A stretch of 64,000 bases of DNA from QQUJ01 sp050287605 (lineage in GTDB: Bacteria > Pseudomonadota > Gammaproteobacteria > QQUJ01). Location of the stretch: contig JBNKCG010000094.1 of assembly GCA_050287605.1 (NCBI GenBank), positions 1-64,000 of the forward strand. Direction: 5' to 3'. Under the pieces are notes generated by a model. It had not been told where the DNA came from. It ran no database searches and worked only from the letters and a program-made list of their open reading frames with translations. Position 1 is the stretch's first letter. Each line of letters begins with the position of its first letter. The position numbers and the translations under genes were made by a program. This document shows positions 1-7,424 of the stretch, piece after piece.

Positions 1-300
1 CCCAACGCACCCGCAGCGGGACACACTCACTATGCTTTGTCCCTTTCGGTCACATTCATCGCGCAGACCCTTTTCGCCCGCAGGAGGTGGCATGGACCCC
101 GCCCCAGCGTTACAACGTTACAGCGCTCAGGCTCGTCCCTTCGCCCAACGCACACCGCTGAGCGAGCAGTATTCAGGCTACGCCAACGCGAGGGGGAAAA
201 CGGCACGGCGCGCGATGCGTAAAAAATAGGGGTATCAAACAAGACGCCGGCGCAACAGGCCGGCGAAACTACGCGAGGAGAGCGGAACTGGTGGAGGGTG
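1..300. other. No recognisable gene
   Basis: Short open frames exist on both strands but they overlap each other, lack convincing ribosome binding sites and resemble no family I know. The only structure noticed is a G+C-rich hairpin at 245-265. The segment may hold the 3' flank of a gene outside the window. Confidence 0.4.
245..265 (-). terminator. Hairpin downstream of the small membrane protein gene
   Basis: A perfect 7-bp stem (CGCCGGC/GCCGGCG) with a 7-nt loop lies about 35 nt beyond the stop of the minus-strand gene at 301-480. On the minus strand it is followed by TCTTGTTTG, a weak U-rich tail. It is therefore only a candidate intrinsic terminator. Confidence 0.25.
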
Positions 301-480
301 TCAGACGGCCTTGTCCAGCCGGTGGCCGTGCTGCGAGCAACTATAGCACTGCTTGGCGGGAAACACCCTCTCGATGTGCGACATCTCGTTGCCGGAATTG
401 GTCGAAAACGCCGCCGACAACACCATGCCGATGAATATTCCCAGACCGATGCATCCGGTCACTACGATGAAGGAAATCAT
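301..480 (-). CDS. Small single-TM protein with a CxxC motif
   Basis: This encodes 59 residues starting at the ATG whose complement is at 478-480; I prefer it to an upstream in-frame ATG at 531 because a GGGGGTG Shine-Dalgarno-like run sits a few bases before it. Residues 1-24 form one hydrophobic segment (ISFIVVTGCIGLGIFIGMV). The soluble tail carries CYSCSQHGHR, a CxxC followed by two histidines that could bind metal or be redox active. I do not recognise a family. It is transcribed away from yajQ, with about 345 bp between the two starts. It may be a real small envelope protein, but no homology is claimed. Confidence 0.45.
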   Translation of the reverse strand: MISFIVVTGCIGLGIFIGMVLSAAFSTNSGNEMSHIERVFPAKQCYSCSQHGHRLDKAV

Positions 481-824
481 GCCACACCCCCTTGATACAG
501 GAGGAAATGTGCACTTTTCTCTCGGCAGCACCTGCTATCCGTGGCGTCCAACTCGTCCCTGACCTGCCAAGGGAAAGGCGTTCATTTCCCTTACTTTAGG
601 CGAGGTATTTAGCAACGCTTGTTAAGAGACTATCGCCAAACCCCAAACCCTACAAGTCAATTATTGAATGATTTGCTAGACGATTATTGATCTTTGTCAC
701 AAAACGACCATCGTCCCGCAATATCGCCCCCCCCGATGCGCGGATGCCAGCGCTGCCTCGCAAATCCATCCGGCCCTGCGTAAAATCCCTGGCCTGTTTT
801 CAACCTCCATAGAGAACGGTTCTC
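481..824. other. Divergent intergenic region upstream of yajQ
   Basis: This segment lies between the small minus-strand gene and yajQ and must hold promoters for both. It includes an A+T-richer patch around 590-690 unlike the surrounding G+C-rich DNA, and a 13-bp palindrome (GAGAACGGTTCTC, 812-824) directly before the yajQ start codon. No confident promoter could be assigned and no gene is seen. Confidence 0.4.
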
Positions 825-1307
825 ATGCCCACATTCGATGTCGTCTCCGAGATCAACGAGCACGAATTGACCAACGCCATCGACCAAGCCAACCGGGAGA
901 TCGGCAACCGGTTCGACTTCAAGGGCACCAGCGCCCGCGTCGAGCGCAACCAGTTCGAATTGACCCTGATCGCCGATTCCGAGTTCCAAGTCAAACAGGT
1001 CGATGACGTGCTGCAGAAAAAGATCGCCGCGCGCGGCATCGATCTCGGCTGCCTCGATCTGGGGGAGATCGTTGCCAGCGGCAAAGAGGCGCGCCAGCCG
1101 ATCAAGGTGCGCCAGGGAATCGACAAAGAGCTGGCGCGCAAGATCATCAAACTGATCAAGGAGTCGAAACTCAAGGTACAGGCGCAGATTCAGGGCGATC
1201 AGGTGCGCGTCAGCGGGAAAAAGCGCGACGACCTGCAGCAGGTGATCGCCCTGTTGCGCGCTGCCAAGCTCGAGTTGCCCTTACAGTACATCAACTTCCG
1301 CGACTAG
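825..1307 (+). CDS. yajQ: YajQ-family nucleotide/c-di-GMP-binding protein
   Basis: The product has 160 residues, the usual length for YajQ (UPF0234). The family-typical start MPTFDVVSEI, the NRFDFKG segment and the end LQYINFRD are all visible. YajQ proteins are cytosolic, made of two similar alpha/beta halves, bind nucleotides, and in Xanthomonas and Pseudomonas bind cyclic di-GMP and act with a transcription factor. The gene stands alone, 58 nt before the ABC-F gene on the same strand. The HD-GYP phosphodiesterase at 5048-6277 is the nearest c-di-GMP gene, but a functional link is only conjecture. Confidence 0.95.
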   Translation: MPTFDVVSEINEHELTNAIDQANREIGNRFDFKGTSARVERNQFELTLIADSEFQVKQVDDVLQKKIAARGIDLGCLDLGEIVASGKEARQPIKVRQGIDKELARKIIKLIKESKLKVQAQIQGDQVRVSGKKRDDLQQVIALLRAAKLELPLQYINFRD

Positions 1308-1365
1308 CGGGCCGCATCCCAATACCCCCATCGGCCCCACCGATCACCCACCGCCAACTCCGTTC

Positions 1366-3288
1366 ATGCTCACCCTGACCGACGTCGCCCTATTCCGCGG
1401 TCCGCGCTGCCTGTTCGAGGGCGCGTCGTTGACCTTGTACGCGGGTCAAAAGGTGGGGCTAACCGGACGCAACGGCACCGGAAAGTCCAGCCTGCTGGCG
1501 TTGATCCGCGGCGAACTGCATGCCGACCGCGGCGAATGCTGCATCCCCGCCAGCGTGCGCATCGCCCACGTCGCCCAGGAGACCCCGGCGCTTGATCGCA
1601 GCGCCCTCGACTACGTTATCGACGGCGACGAGGAACTGCGCCAGATCGAAGCCGCCATACGCGCTGCGCAATCCGCCGACGACGGCGCGCGCCTCGCCCA
1701 TCTACTACAAGACTACGAGACCCTCGGCGGTTACACCGCACCCGCACGCGCCGCCCGCCTGCTCAACGGGTTGGGATTTGCGCAGGTGCAGTTGGAGCAA
1801 AGCGTCAAATCGTTCTCCGGTGGCTGGCGCATGCGCCTCAACCTCGCCCAGGCGCTGATGCGCCCCTCCGAGCTGCTGTTACTCGACGAACCCACCAACC
1901 ATCTCGATCTCGACGCGGTGATCTGGCTCGAGGAGTGGCTCACCCGCTATTCCGGCACGCTCCTGCTGATTTCGCATGACCGTGATTTTCTCGATCGCAT
2001 CGTCACCCACGTGGCCCATATCGAGACGCAGCGGCTGCGTCTCTACAAAGGCAACTACAGCGATTTTGAGCGCCAGCGCGCCGAGCAGTTGATGCAGCAA
2101 CAGGCGATGTACGAAAAGCAGCAGCGCGAAATCCAGCACATCCGCTCGTTCGTCGACCGCTTTCGCGCCAAGGCGACCAAAGCGCGCCAGGCCCAGAGCC
2201 GTTTGAAAACGCTCGAGCGCATGGAACGCATCGAAGCGGCACACATCGACGCGCCATTCCAGTTCGCCTTCCGTGAAACGGGCGAGCTGCCGTCACCGCT
2301 GATCAAGATCGAAGAGGTTGCGGTCGGCTATCGCAGCGCGGCCCCCGTCCTCAGCGATTTGAATCTCACCATCCAACCCGGTCAGCGCCTGGGACTACTC
2401 GGGCACAACGGCGCCGGCAAGTCGACGCTCATCAAAGTGCTGGCGGGTGCGCTCGTCCCGTCGCGTGGCGAGCGGATGGAGTCGAAGAAACTGCGCATCG
2501 GCTATTTTGCCCAGCACCAGCTCGATCAACTGCGCGGGGAAGACAGCCCGCTGCGGGCGCTGCAGCGCATCGCCGCGCAGGAAAGCGACCAAGCCCTGCG
2601 CGACTACTTGGGCGGATTTGATTTTCGCGGTGACCGCATCGACGAAGCCTGCGCCACGTTCTCCGGTGGCGAAAAGGCGCGCTTAGTACTGGCGCTCATC
2701 GCATGGCAGTCACCGAACCTGCTGCTGCTCGACGAACCCACCAACCACCTGGATCTGGAAATGCGTCACGCACTGTGCCGGGCACTGCAGGACTTCCGCG
2801 GCGCATTGATCCTGGTGTCCCACGATCGCCATCTGTTACGTGCGACCACGGACGAATTCCTACTGGTCCACTCGGGGCGCGCCCTTCCCTTCGATGGCGA
2901 CCTGGACGACTACCGCCGCTGGCTGAGCAGCGGATCGCCCGAGCACTCTCCCACGCCGGAGTCATCGCCTATCAACAGCAACAGCGCCGCGACGCGCAAA
3001 ACGCAACGCCGCGACGCGGCAGCGGACCGCCTGCGCCGCCAGCCACTGCGCAAAGAGATCGCCCGCCTGGAAAAGCGCATGGAGCAGCTGGTCCGGGAAA
3101 AACGAGAAGCGGAAGCGCAGCTCGCGGACAGCGATCTCTACGCCGATTACAACAAGGATACTCTCCAGCAACTCCTGTTGGCCCAGGCACGTCTGGTCAG
3201 AGAACTGGGGGAGATTGAGCACCGCTGGCTGGAACTGCACGAAACGTTGGAAGGCGCAGATGCGCTGCAGGACGACCCGCAGTGCTGA
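1366..3288 (+). CDS. yheS: ABC-F family ATPase (YheS-like)
   Basis: The product has 640 residues and two ABC ATPase domains without membrane segments, the hallmark of ABC-F ribosome-associated factors. Walker A motifs are GRNGTGKSS (about residue 35) and GHNGAGKST (about 348); signature motifs are SFSGGWRMRL and TFSGGEKARL, and both Walker B regions read LLLLDEPTNHLD. A charged linker (about 235-300) separates the domains, and the C-terminus (about 540-630) is a basic coiled coil. This layout fits YheS better than Uup or EttA. Such proteins bind the ribosomal E site and relieve translation stalls. sohB follows 35 nt downstream on the same strand. Confidence 0.93.
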   Translation: MLTLTDVALFRGPRCLFEGASLTLYAGQKVGLTGRNGTGKSSLLALIRGELHADRGECCIPASVRIAHVAQETPALDRSALDYVIDGDEELRQIEAAIRAAQSADDGARLAHLLQDYETLGGYTAPARAARLLNGLGFAQVQLEQSVKSFSGGWRMRLNLAQALMRPSELLLLDEPTNHLDLDAVIWLEEWLTRYSGTLLLISHDRDFLDRIVTHVAHIETQRLRLYKGNYSDFERQRAEQLMQQQAMYEKQQREIQHIRSFVDRFRAKATKARQAQSRLKTLERMERIEAAHIDAPFQFAFRETGELPSPLIKIEEVAVGYRSAAPVLSDLNLTIQPGQRLGLLGHNGAGKSTLIKVLAGALVPSRGERMESKKLRIGYFAQHQLDQLRGEDSPLRALQRIAAQESDQALRDYLGGFDFRGDRIDEACATFSGGEKARLVLALIAWQSPNLLLLDEPTNHLDLEMRHALCRALQDFRGALILVSHDRHLLRATTDEFLLVHSGRALPFDGDLDDYRRWLSSGSPEHSPTPESSPINSNSAATRKTQRRDAAADRLRRQPLRKEIARLEKRMEQLVREKREAEAQLADSDLYADYNKDTLQQLLLAQARLVRELGEIEHRWLELHETLEGADALQDDPQC

Positions 3289-3323
3289 TACACTGGAACC
3301 ACTGAAAGCGCAGGAGCCATTGC

Positions 3324-4364
3324 ATGGAGTTTCTTAGTGAGTACGGAATGTTCCTGGCCAAAGCGATCACGCTGCTGGTGGTGATCCTGGCCGCCGTTGC
3401 GGGCATCGTCGCATTGTCCAGTCGCAACGCGGGGGGACGCAGCAAAGAACACATCGAAGTCAAGAATCTCAACGACAAGTACAAAGCGCTTGCCCAAATG
3501 CTGCAATCCGCCATGCTGCCGCATGCCCTCGCCAAGCGAGCCGCAAAGAGCGAAAAGAAGCAGCGCAAGCAGGATGAGAAATCGCGCAAAAAACATCCCG
3601 AACAGGCGCGTAGCAGACTGTTCGTGATCGATTTCCACGGCGACATCCGTGCCTCGGCCGTCACCGCACTACGCGAGGAGATCACCACGCTGCTCTCCGC
3701 GGCAACCCCCGAGGACGAAGTCCTGGTGCGCCTCGAAAGCGGCGGCGGCATGGTACACGCCTACGGACTGGCGGCCTCGCAATTGCAGCGCATCCGCCGG
3801 CGCGGCATCCCACTCACCGTCGCGGTGGACAAGATCGCCGCCAGCGGCGGCTACATGATGGCATGCGTGGCCGACCGCATACTGGCCGGGCCATTTGCCG
3901 TCCTCGGCTCCATCGGCGTCATTACCCAGCTACCCAACTTCAATCGGCTGCTGAAGAAAAACGACATCGACTTCGAGCAGATCACCGCTGGAGACTTCAA
4001 ACGCACGCTGACCCTGTTCGGAGAAAACACCGACGCCGCCCGCGAGAAGCTGCGCGAAGAGATCGAAGACGTCCACACGCTGTTCAAGGCGTTCGTCACC
4101 GAGCATCGCCCGCAGCTCGAGATCGAACGCGTCGCCACCGGCGAGCACTGGCATGGCACGCGCGCACTCGAATTGAAGCTGATCGACGAGCTAAGCACCA
4201 GCGACGACTACCTGATGAACGCCAGTCAAACGCGCGATCTGTTCGAGATTCGCTACGTCTCAAAGAAACCGCTGATGGCGCGCCTGATTGCTGCCGGCGC
4301 TCAGCTGACGCAATCGCGGGCGCGGCTTCTGGCAACCGAGCTGGAACCGCCCGCTTTCATGTAG
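3324..4364 (+). CDS. sohB: SohB-like inner-membrane serine peptidase (S49)
   Basis: The product has 346 residues, close to E. coli SohB. An N-terminal membrane anchor (about residues 10-32, LAKAITLLVVILAAVAGIV) is followed by a lysine-rich linker (65-95) and an S49 peptidase domain. The nucleophile serine is in IAASGGYMMA and the general-base lysine is likely in DFKRTLTLFG, as in the family's Ser-Lys dyad. GSIGVITQLPNF is also diagnostic. SohB is thought to degrade signal peptides or misfolded membrane proteins at the periplasmic face. It may be co-transcribed with the ABC-F gene. Confidence 0.93.
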   Translation: MEFLSEYGMFLAKAITLLVVILAAVAGIVALSSRNAGGRSKEHIEVKNLNDKYKALAQMLQSAMLPHALAKRAAKSEKKQRKQDEKSRKKHPEQARSRLFVIDFHGDIRASAVTALREEITTLLSAATPEDEVLVRLESGGGMVHAYGLAASQLQRIRRRGIPLTVAVDKIAASGGYMMACVADRILAGPFAVLGSIGVITQLPNFNRLLKKNDIDFEQITAGDFKRTLTLFGENTDAAREKLREEIEDVHTLFKAFVTEHRPQLEIERVATGEHWHGTRALELKLIDELSTSDDYLMNASQTRDLFEIRYVSKKPLMARLIAAGAQLTQSRARLLATELEPPAFM

Positions 4365-4444
4365 CGGACGACTCGCAGCGGTCAACCATTGCCCACAGCA
4401 GCTCTCGCCGATTCAGCAATGCCCTGCACAGGAGATGGAACGCG

Positions 4445-4864
4445 ATGTATGCGACACCAAGCGATGCAGAAAGCGCCTTTTACGAGGCATTGGAAACCGC
4501 GGATCTGGACGTGATGATGAAGGTGTGGGCAGCGGACGACACCATCGCCTGCATCCATCCACTGCAACGCCCATTAAGCGGAGTGGACGAGATACGTACC
4601 GGTTGGGAGCAGATCTTTGCCGGCGAGCCGGCCATGGAATTCCACGTCACTCGGCTACATCGCACGCAAAGCGAAGATGTCGCGATCCACATCGTCGAAG
4701 AGAACATCCTGGTAGGCAGCGACCGCGAGCCGCACGCCCCGGTTCTGGCCACCAACGTCTACCGCCGCGAGGAGGACGGCTGGCGCCTGATGCTGCATCA
4801 CTCCTCGCCGGCACCGCGGGGTGCTACGCCCTCGGTACACGACGTTAGCAACCTGCTGCACTAA
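4445..4864 (+). CDS. NTF2-like (SnoaL/DUF4440-type) protein
   Basis: This encodes 139 residues; the start is set by AGGAGA 11 nt upstream. The N-terminal helix pattern SAFYEALETADLDVMMKVWA, the ACIHPLQRPLSG turn and the late GWRLMLHHSS strand are typical of the small cone-shaped NTF2-like fold (SnoaL_3/DUF4440 group). Members bind small ligands or act as minor enzymes, and no specific substrate can be read here. It lies 80 nt after sohB on the same strand, and its 3' end is followed 23 nt later by the inserted MITE. Confidence 0.75.
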   Translation: MYATPSDAESAFYEALETADLDVMMKVWAADDTIACIHPLQRPLSGVDEIRTGWEQIFAGEPAMEFHVTRLHRTQSEDVAIHIVEENILVGSDREPHAPVLATNVYRREEDGWRLMLHHSSPAPRGATPSVHDVSNLLH

Positions 4865-4887
4865 AGACTGCGCGGCACAACCGCTAG

Positions 4888-5047
4888 GGAACCTCTGATC
4901 AAGTCGTGCTCAGCGATCTTACGGCCCAGAAGGGGCGATTTCGGCGTTGAAAAGCTGGCCAATAGCGGGCTATTACCTGCGCTTTTCGCCTTGAACTCAC
5001 CCCTTCTGAACCACAATCTCATCTGACCAGACTTAATCAGAGGTTCC
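4888..5047. mobile_element. 160-bp MITE with IS5-type ends
   Basis: The ends are near-perfect inverted repeats: GGAACCTCTGATCAAGTC on the left and, on the other strand at the right end, GGAACCTCTGATTAAGTC (one mismatch). The element is flanked on both sides by CTAG (4884-4887 and 5048-5051), a 4-bp target duplication of the YTAR type used by IS5-group transposases. The interior is also palindromic (GAAGGGG/CCCCTTC, a GAAAAGC/GCTTTTC pair and an AATAGC apex), so the whole piece can fold back. No coding capacity. It sits between the NTF2-like gene and the 3' end of the HD-GYP gene. Confidence 0.75.
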
Positions 5048-6277
5048 CTAGATTCTCGACTCCATCACCACGCCGACGTTGATGCCCCAACGGTCGGCCT
5101 CTTCGTGGCCGACGATGCGGTCGGCACGAGTGTCGGATTCTCGCGCCAGATCGATGTCGCGCGGCGTAATAAACTGCCGCTTGCGCGAGTCGTACACCAC
5201 CCGCACCACGGGATGCAGCATGTTGCTCTCCCCCGCCTCCAGCACCACGGCCAAGCGTCCGCTTTCCAGGCGAACCACCGTCCCCACCGGATAGATACCA
5301 ACGCACTGAATGAACTGCTGGGTGAGCAGCGGATTGAAATGGTGCTTACTCCACTCCAGCATACGCCCCAGGGCATCGGTGGGATGCATCCCCTTGTGAT
5401 AGCAGCGGTCGGAAGTGATGGCATCGTAGACGTCGACGATCGCCGACATCTGTCCAAACTGGGTGATCTCTTCACCTTTCAGCTTGCGCGGGTAACCGGT
5501 GCCGTCCCACCGCTCGTGGTGTTCGTAGGCGATGGATATCGCGATGGGATCGATGCCGGGGTACTCGGCCAGCAGATTGGCGCCGATCTCGACATGGCCG
5601 CGCATCACGGAGAATTCCTTATCTGTCAGTTTGCCCGGCTTGTTGAGTATCTCGTCGGGCACCTTCATCTTGCCGATATCGTGGAGCATAGCGCCGACGC
5701 CTATCCGGGTAATGGTGTCGCGATCGATGCCCACTGCCTTGGCAAAGGCGACCATCAGCACACACAGGTTCACCGAGTGCTGGAAGGTGTACTGATCGAC
5801 ATCGCGCAGACGGCCAAGGCTGATGAGCGCATCCTTGTTGCGAAACACCGAATCCACCATTTCGCCCACCACCGGCTCCACACGCGCAACCTCGATCTGC
5901 TTGCCCAAGCGCACGTTCTGCATCAGGTCGGTAGCCACCCGACGCGCTTCACTCTGCACCTTGGCCGCTTTGGAGCGCTCCTCGCGGGCGCTGATCTTGA
6001 CTGGCTTCGACGCCTGTTTCGCCGCCTCGTCGGCCAACCGTTCAAGGTCTGCCTGTCGTGCGTCGGCGGCTTGGGCGGCGGTCGGGGCCCGGGATACGTC
6101 CAGCCCTTTCGACGTATCGATATAGAGCTCGTGGATGCCCAGCGAACGGATCTTTTCCAGTTTGGCGCCATCGACCTTGAAACGCTGGGTGGCAAAGGGG
6201 TGATCCAGCCAACCGCAATTGAGGTCGTGGACGTACATCCCCGGGCGAAGGTCGCCGATTTCTATCTTCTTCAACAT
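5048..6277 (-). CDS. HD-GYP c-di-GMP phosphodiesterase with DUF3391 N-terminus
   Basis: The product has 409 residues starting at MLKKIEIGDLRPG, the conserved opening of DUF3391 proteins. That N-terminal domain (about 1-130) is followed by a basic alanine-rich linker and an HD-GYP domain (about 170-350) with HDIGK, the HVEIG segment and HHERWDGTGYP. These domains hydrolyse cyclic di-GMP to GMP and lower levels of the second messenger. The kept HD and GYP residues suggest an active enzyme. No membrane segment is present. The stop codon TAG lies inside the CTAG target duplication of the adjacent MITE. An upstream in-frame ATG at 6460 was rejected because the extra residues look non-coding. Confidence 0.93.
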   Translation of the reverse strand: MLKKIEIGDLRPGMYVHDLNCGWLDHPFATQRFKVDGAKLEKIRSLGIHELYIDTSKGLDVSRAPTAAQAADARQADLERLADEAAKQASKPVKISAREERSKAAKVQSEARRVATDLMQNVRLGKQIEVARVEPVVGEMVDSVFRNKDALISLGRLRDVDQYTFQHSVNLCVLMVAFAKAVGIDRDTITRIGVGAMLHDIGKMKVPDEILNKPGKLTDKEFSVMRGHVEIGANLLAEYPGIDPIAISIAYEHHERWDGTGYPRKLKGEEITQFGQMSAIVDVYDAITSDRCYHKGMHPTDALGRMLEWSKHHFNPLLTQQFIQCVGIYPVGTVVRLESGRLAVVLEAGESNMLHPVVRVVYDSRKRQFITPRDIDLARESDTRADRIVGHEEADRWGINVGVVMESRI

Positions 6278-6751
6278 GTGAGCGTGCTCTGTCTTGCCCC
6301 GGCTGCTAGACGAAAGGTCTGGGAGTCGCGGCCAATCCGCTTCCGGCCAGCCCGGCGCGGCCCGATTTCCCCCGGCAACGGCTCCCGGTACACCCCCGGT
6401 ACCGGAACCACCCAACCGTCGCCCCCGTGTACGCCAATCTGCGCGTACGTCGGCCAACACTTCAAACTACTATCTTAATCGATCGACGACCCTGGAACCC
6501 AGGTTGGATCTGTATAAAACCGGCTCGATATCGCGCTTCACAGACACAAGCCGTCGCTCAATCCAGTGCGAGGAGAGCGTGCCCTGGACCGCAAACCGAC
6601 GCAACCGGGCGAGTCGCCACGGGATACCGGACATCAGACCGCCCTCGCACGGCAGCGCGATGCCCGCGTACCGCCCGGTGGCTCGCCGCGTGCAACGTGG
6701 CTCCCGAATAGGCGCACCGCGCACAAACCCGTGGGAGGCGGCATTGGATTT
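6278..6751. other. Intergenic region upstream of the HD-GYP gene
   Basis: About 470 bp without a supportable gene. It contains a G+C-rich stretch with several small palindromes (for example CCTGG-AA-CCCAGG near 6492 and GGTACCGG-type repeats near 6400). On the minus strand this would be the leader of the HD-GYP mRNA. I looked for a c-di-GMP riboswitch and did not find the conserved core. Open frames here are mutually overlapping and unconvincing. Confidence 0.35.
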
Positions 6752-6773
6752 AAAAAAAGGGGGGGCAACCCCC
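6752..6773 (-). terminator. Intrinsic terminator of the energy-taxis operon
   Basis: On the minus strand a GGGGG-TTG-CCCCC hairpin is directly followed by seven T residues (A-run at 6752-6758 on the plus strand). It lies about 118 nt beyond the stop codon of the PAS-protein gene and is the first terminator-like structure downstream of the receptor operon. Confidence 0.6.
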
Positions 6774-6890
6774 GGATCAGGTTGAGGAATCGCGGCGTAA
6801 ATTCCTGGCCACGGCAGAGAAACTGGCCATCGACATACCGGCGGCTCCATCTCCCGCATCCCCGCAGCCGCGCGCCCTCCCGCCCGAGTG

Positions 6891-7412
6891 CTATCCCAGA
6901 GTATGGATGAACTCCTCGTAACGGGTGCGCTTGGCGCTCAGCTGCTCGGTGAGCCATTTCAGCGAGGCATCCGGCGCATCGCGCGCACCGGCCCGGCGTT
7001 CGATGCTCAGCATCTCCCGATAGAGTGGGGTGATGGCGTCGATGCCGGCGCGGCTGGGTTTGCGGCGCACCGAGAAATAGCCGATGGGCTTACCGTTGGC
7101 GTCGTAGTCTCTGGTCACGTTGGCGAACACCCAGTAGTAGTCGCCGTTCTTCGCCAAGTTCTTCACGTAAGCGAAACACTCCTGTCCCGTCTCGATTACG
7201 CTCCACAACAGCCGGAACACGCCGCGCGGCATGTCCGGATGGCGCACGATGTTGTGCTGCACATTCAGCAGCTCGTATTCGGGGTAGCCTGAGACGCGCA
7301 TGAACACCCGGTTGGCATAGGTGATCCGCCCTTTCAGGTCGGTCTTGGAAACGATGAAATCGCTGTCCTGCATGACGATCTCGCGATCGGTTGGAACCAC
7401 GGTGCCTTTCAT
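6891..7412 (-). CDS. Aer/CetB-type PAS redox sensor protein
   Basis: The product has 173 residues with a single PAS domain (about 15-125). The segment HNIVRHPDMPRGVF and the later NGDYYWVFANV closely match the FAD-binding PAS of E. coli Aer, including the His/Asp and Trp positions tied to flavin binding. Unlike Aer it has no membrane segment, HAMP or signalling domain. It begins 12 nt after the receptor gene on the same strand, so the sensor and transducer parts of an Aer-like receptor are on separate polypeptides, as in Campylobacter CetB and CetA. FAD binding is inferred, not shown. Confidence 0.85.
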   Translation of the reverse strand: MKGTVVPTDREIVMQDSDFIVSKTDLKGRITYANRVFMRVSGYPEYELLNVQHNIVRHPDMPRGVFRLLWSVIETGQECFAYVKNLAKNGDYYWVFANVTRDYDANGKPIGYFSVRRKPSRAGIDAITPLYREMLSIERRAGARDAPDASLKWLTEQLSAKRTRYEEFIHTLG

Positions 7413-7424
7413 ACCCTTCGCCCC

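Noticed and set aside
1..300. Overlapping short frames at the left edge as small genes
   Set aside because: They overlap on both strands, lack start signals and have arginine/proline-rich shadow composition.
812..824. Palindrome GAGAACGGTTCTC just before the yajQ start as an operator
   Set aside because: A 13-bp palindrome can occur by chance, and nothing links it to a regulator.
5105..6478. 457-codon frame antisense to the HD-GYP gene
   Set aside because: No family features and full overlap with a clear HD-GYP protein; composition is typical of an antisense shadow.
6278..6890. c-di-GMP or other riboswitch upstream of the HD-GYP gene or downstream of the PAS gene
   Set aside because: The region is G+C-rich and structured, but the conserved core of GEMM-type riboswitches could not be found.
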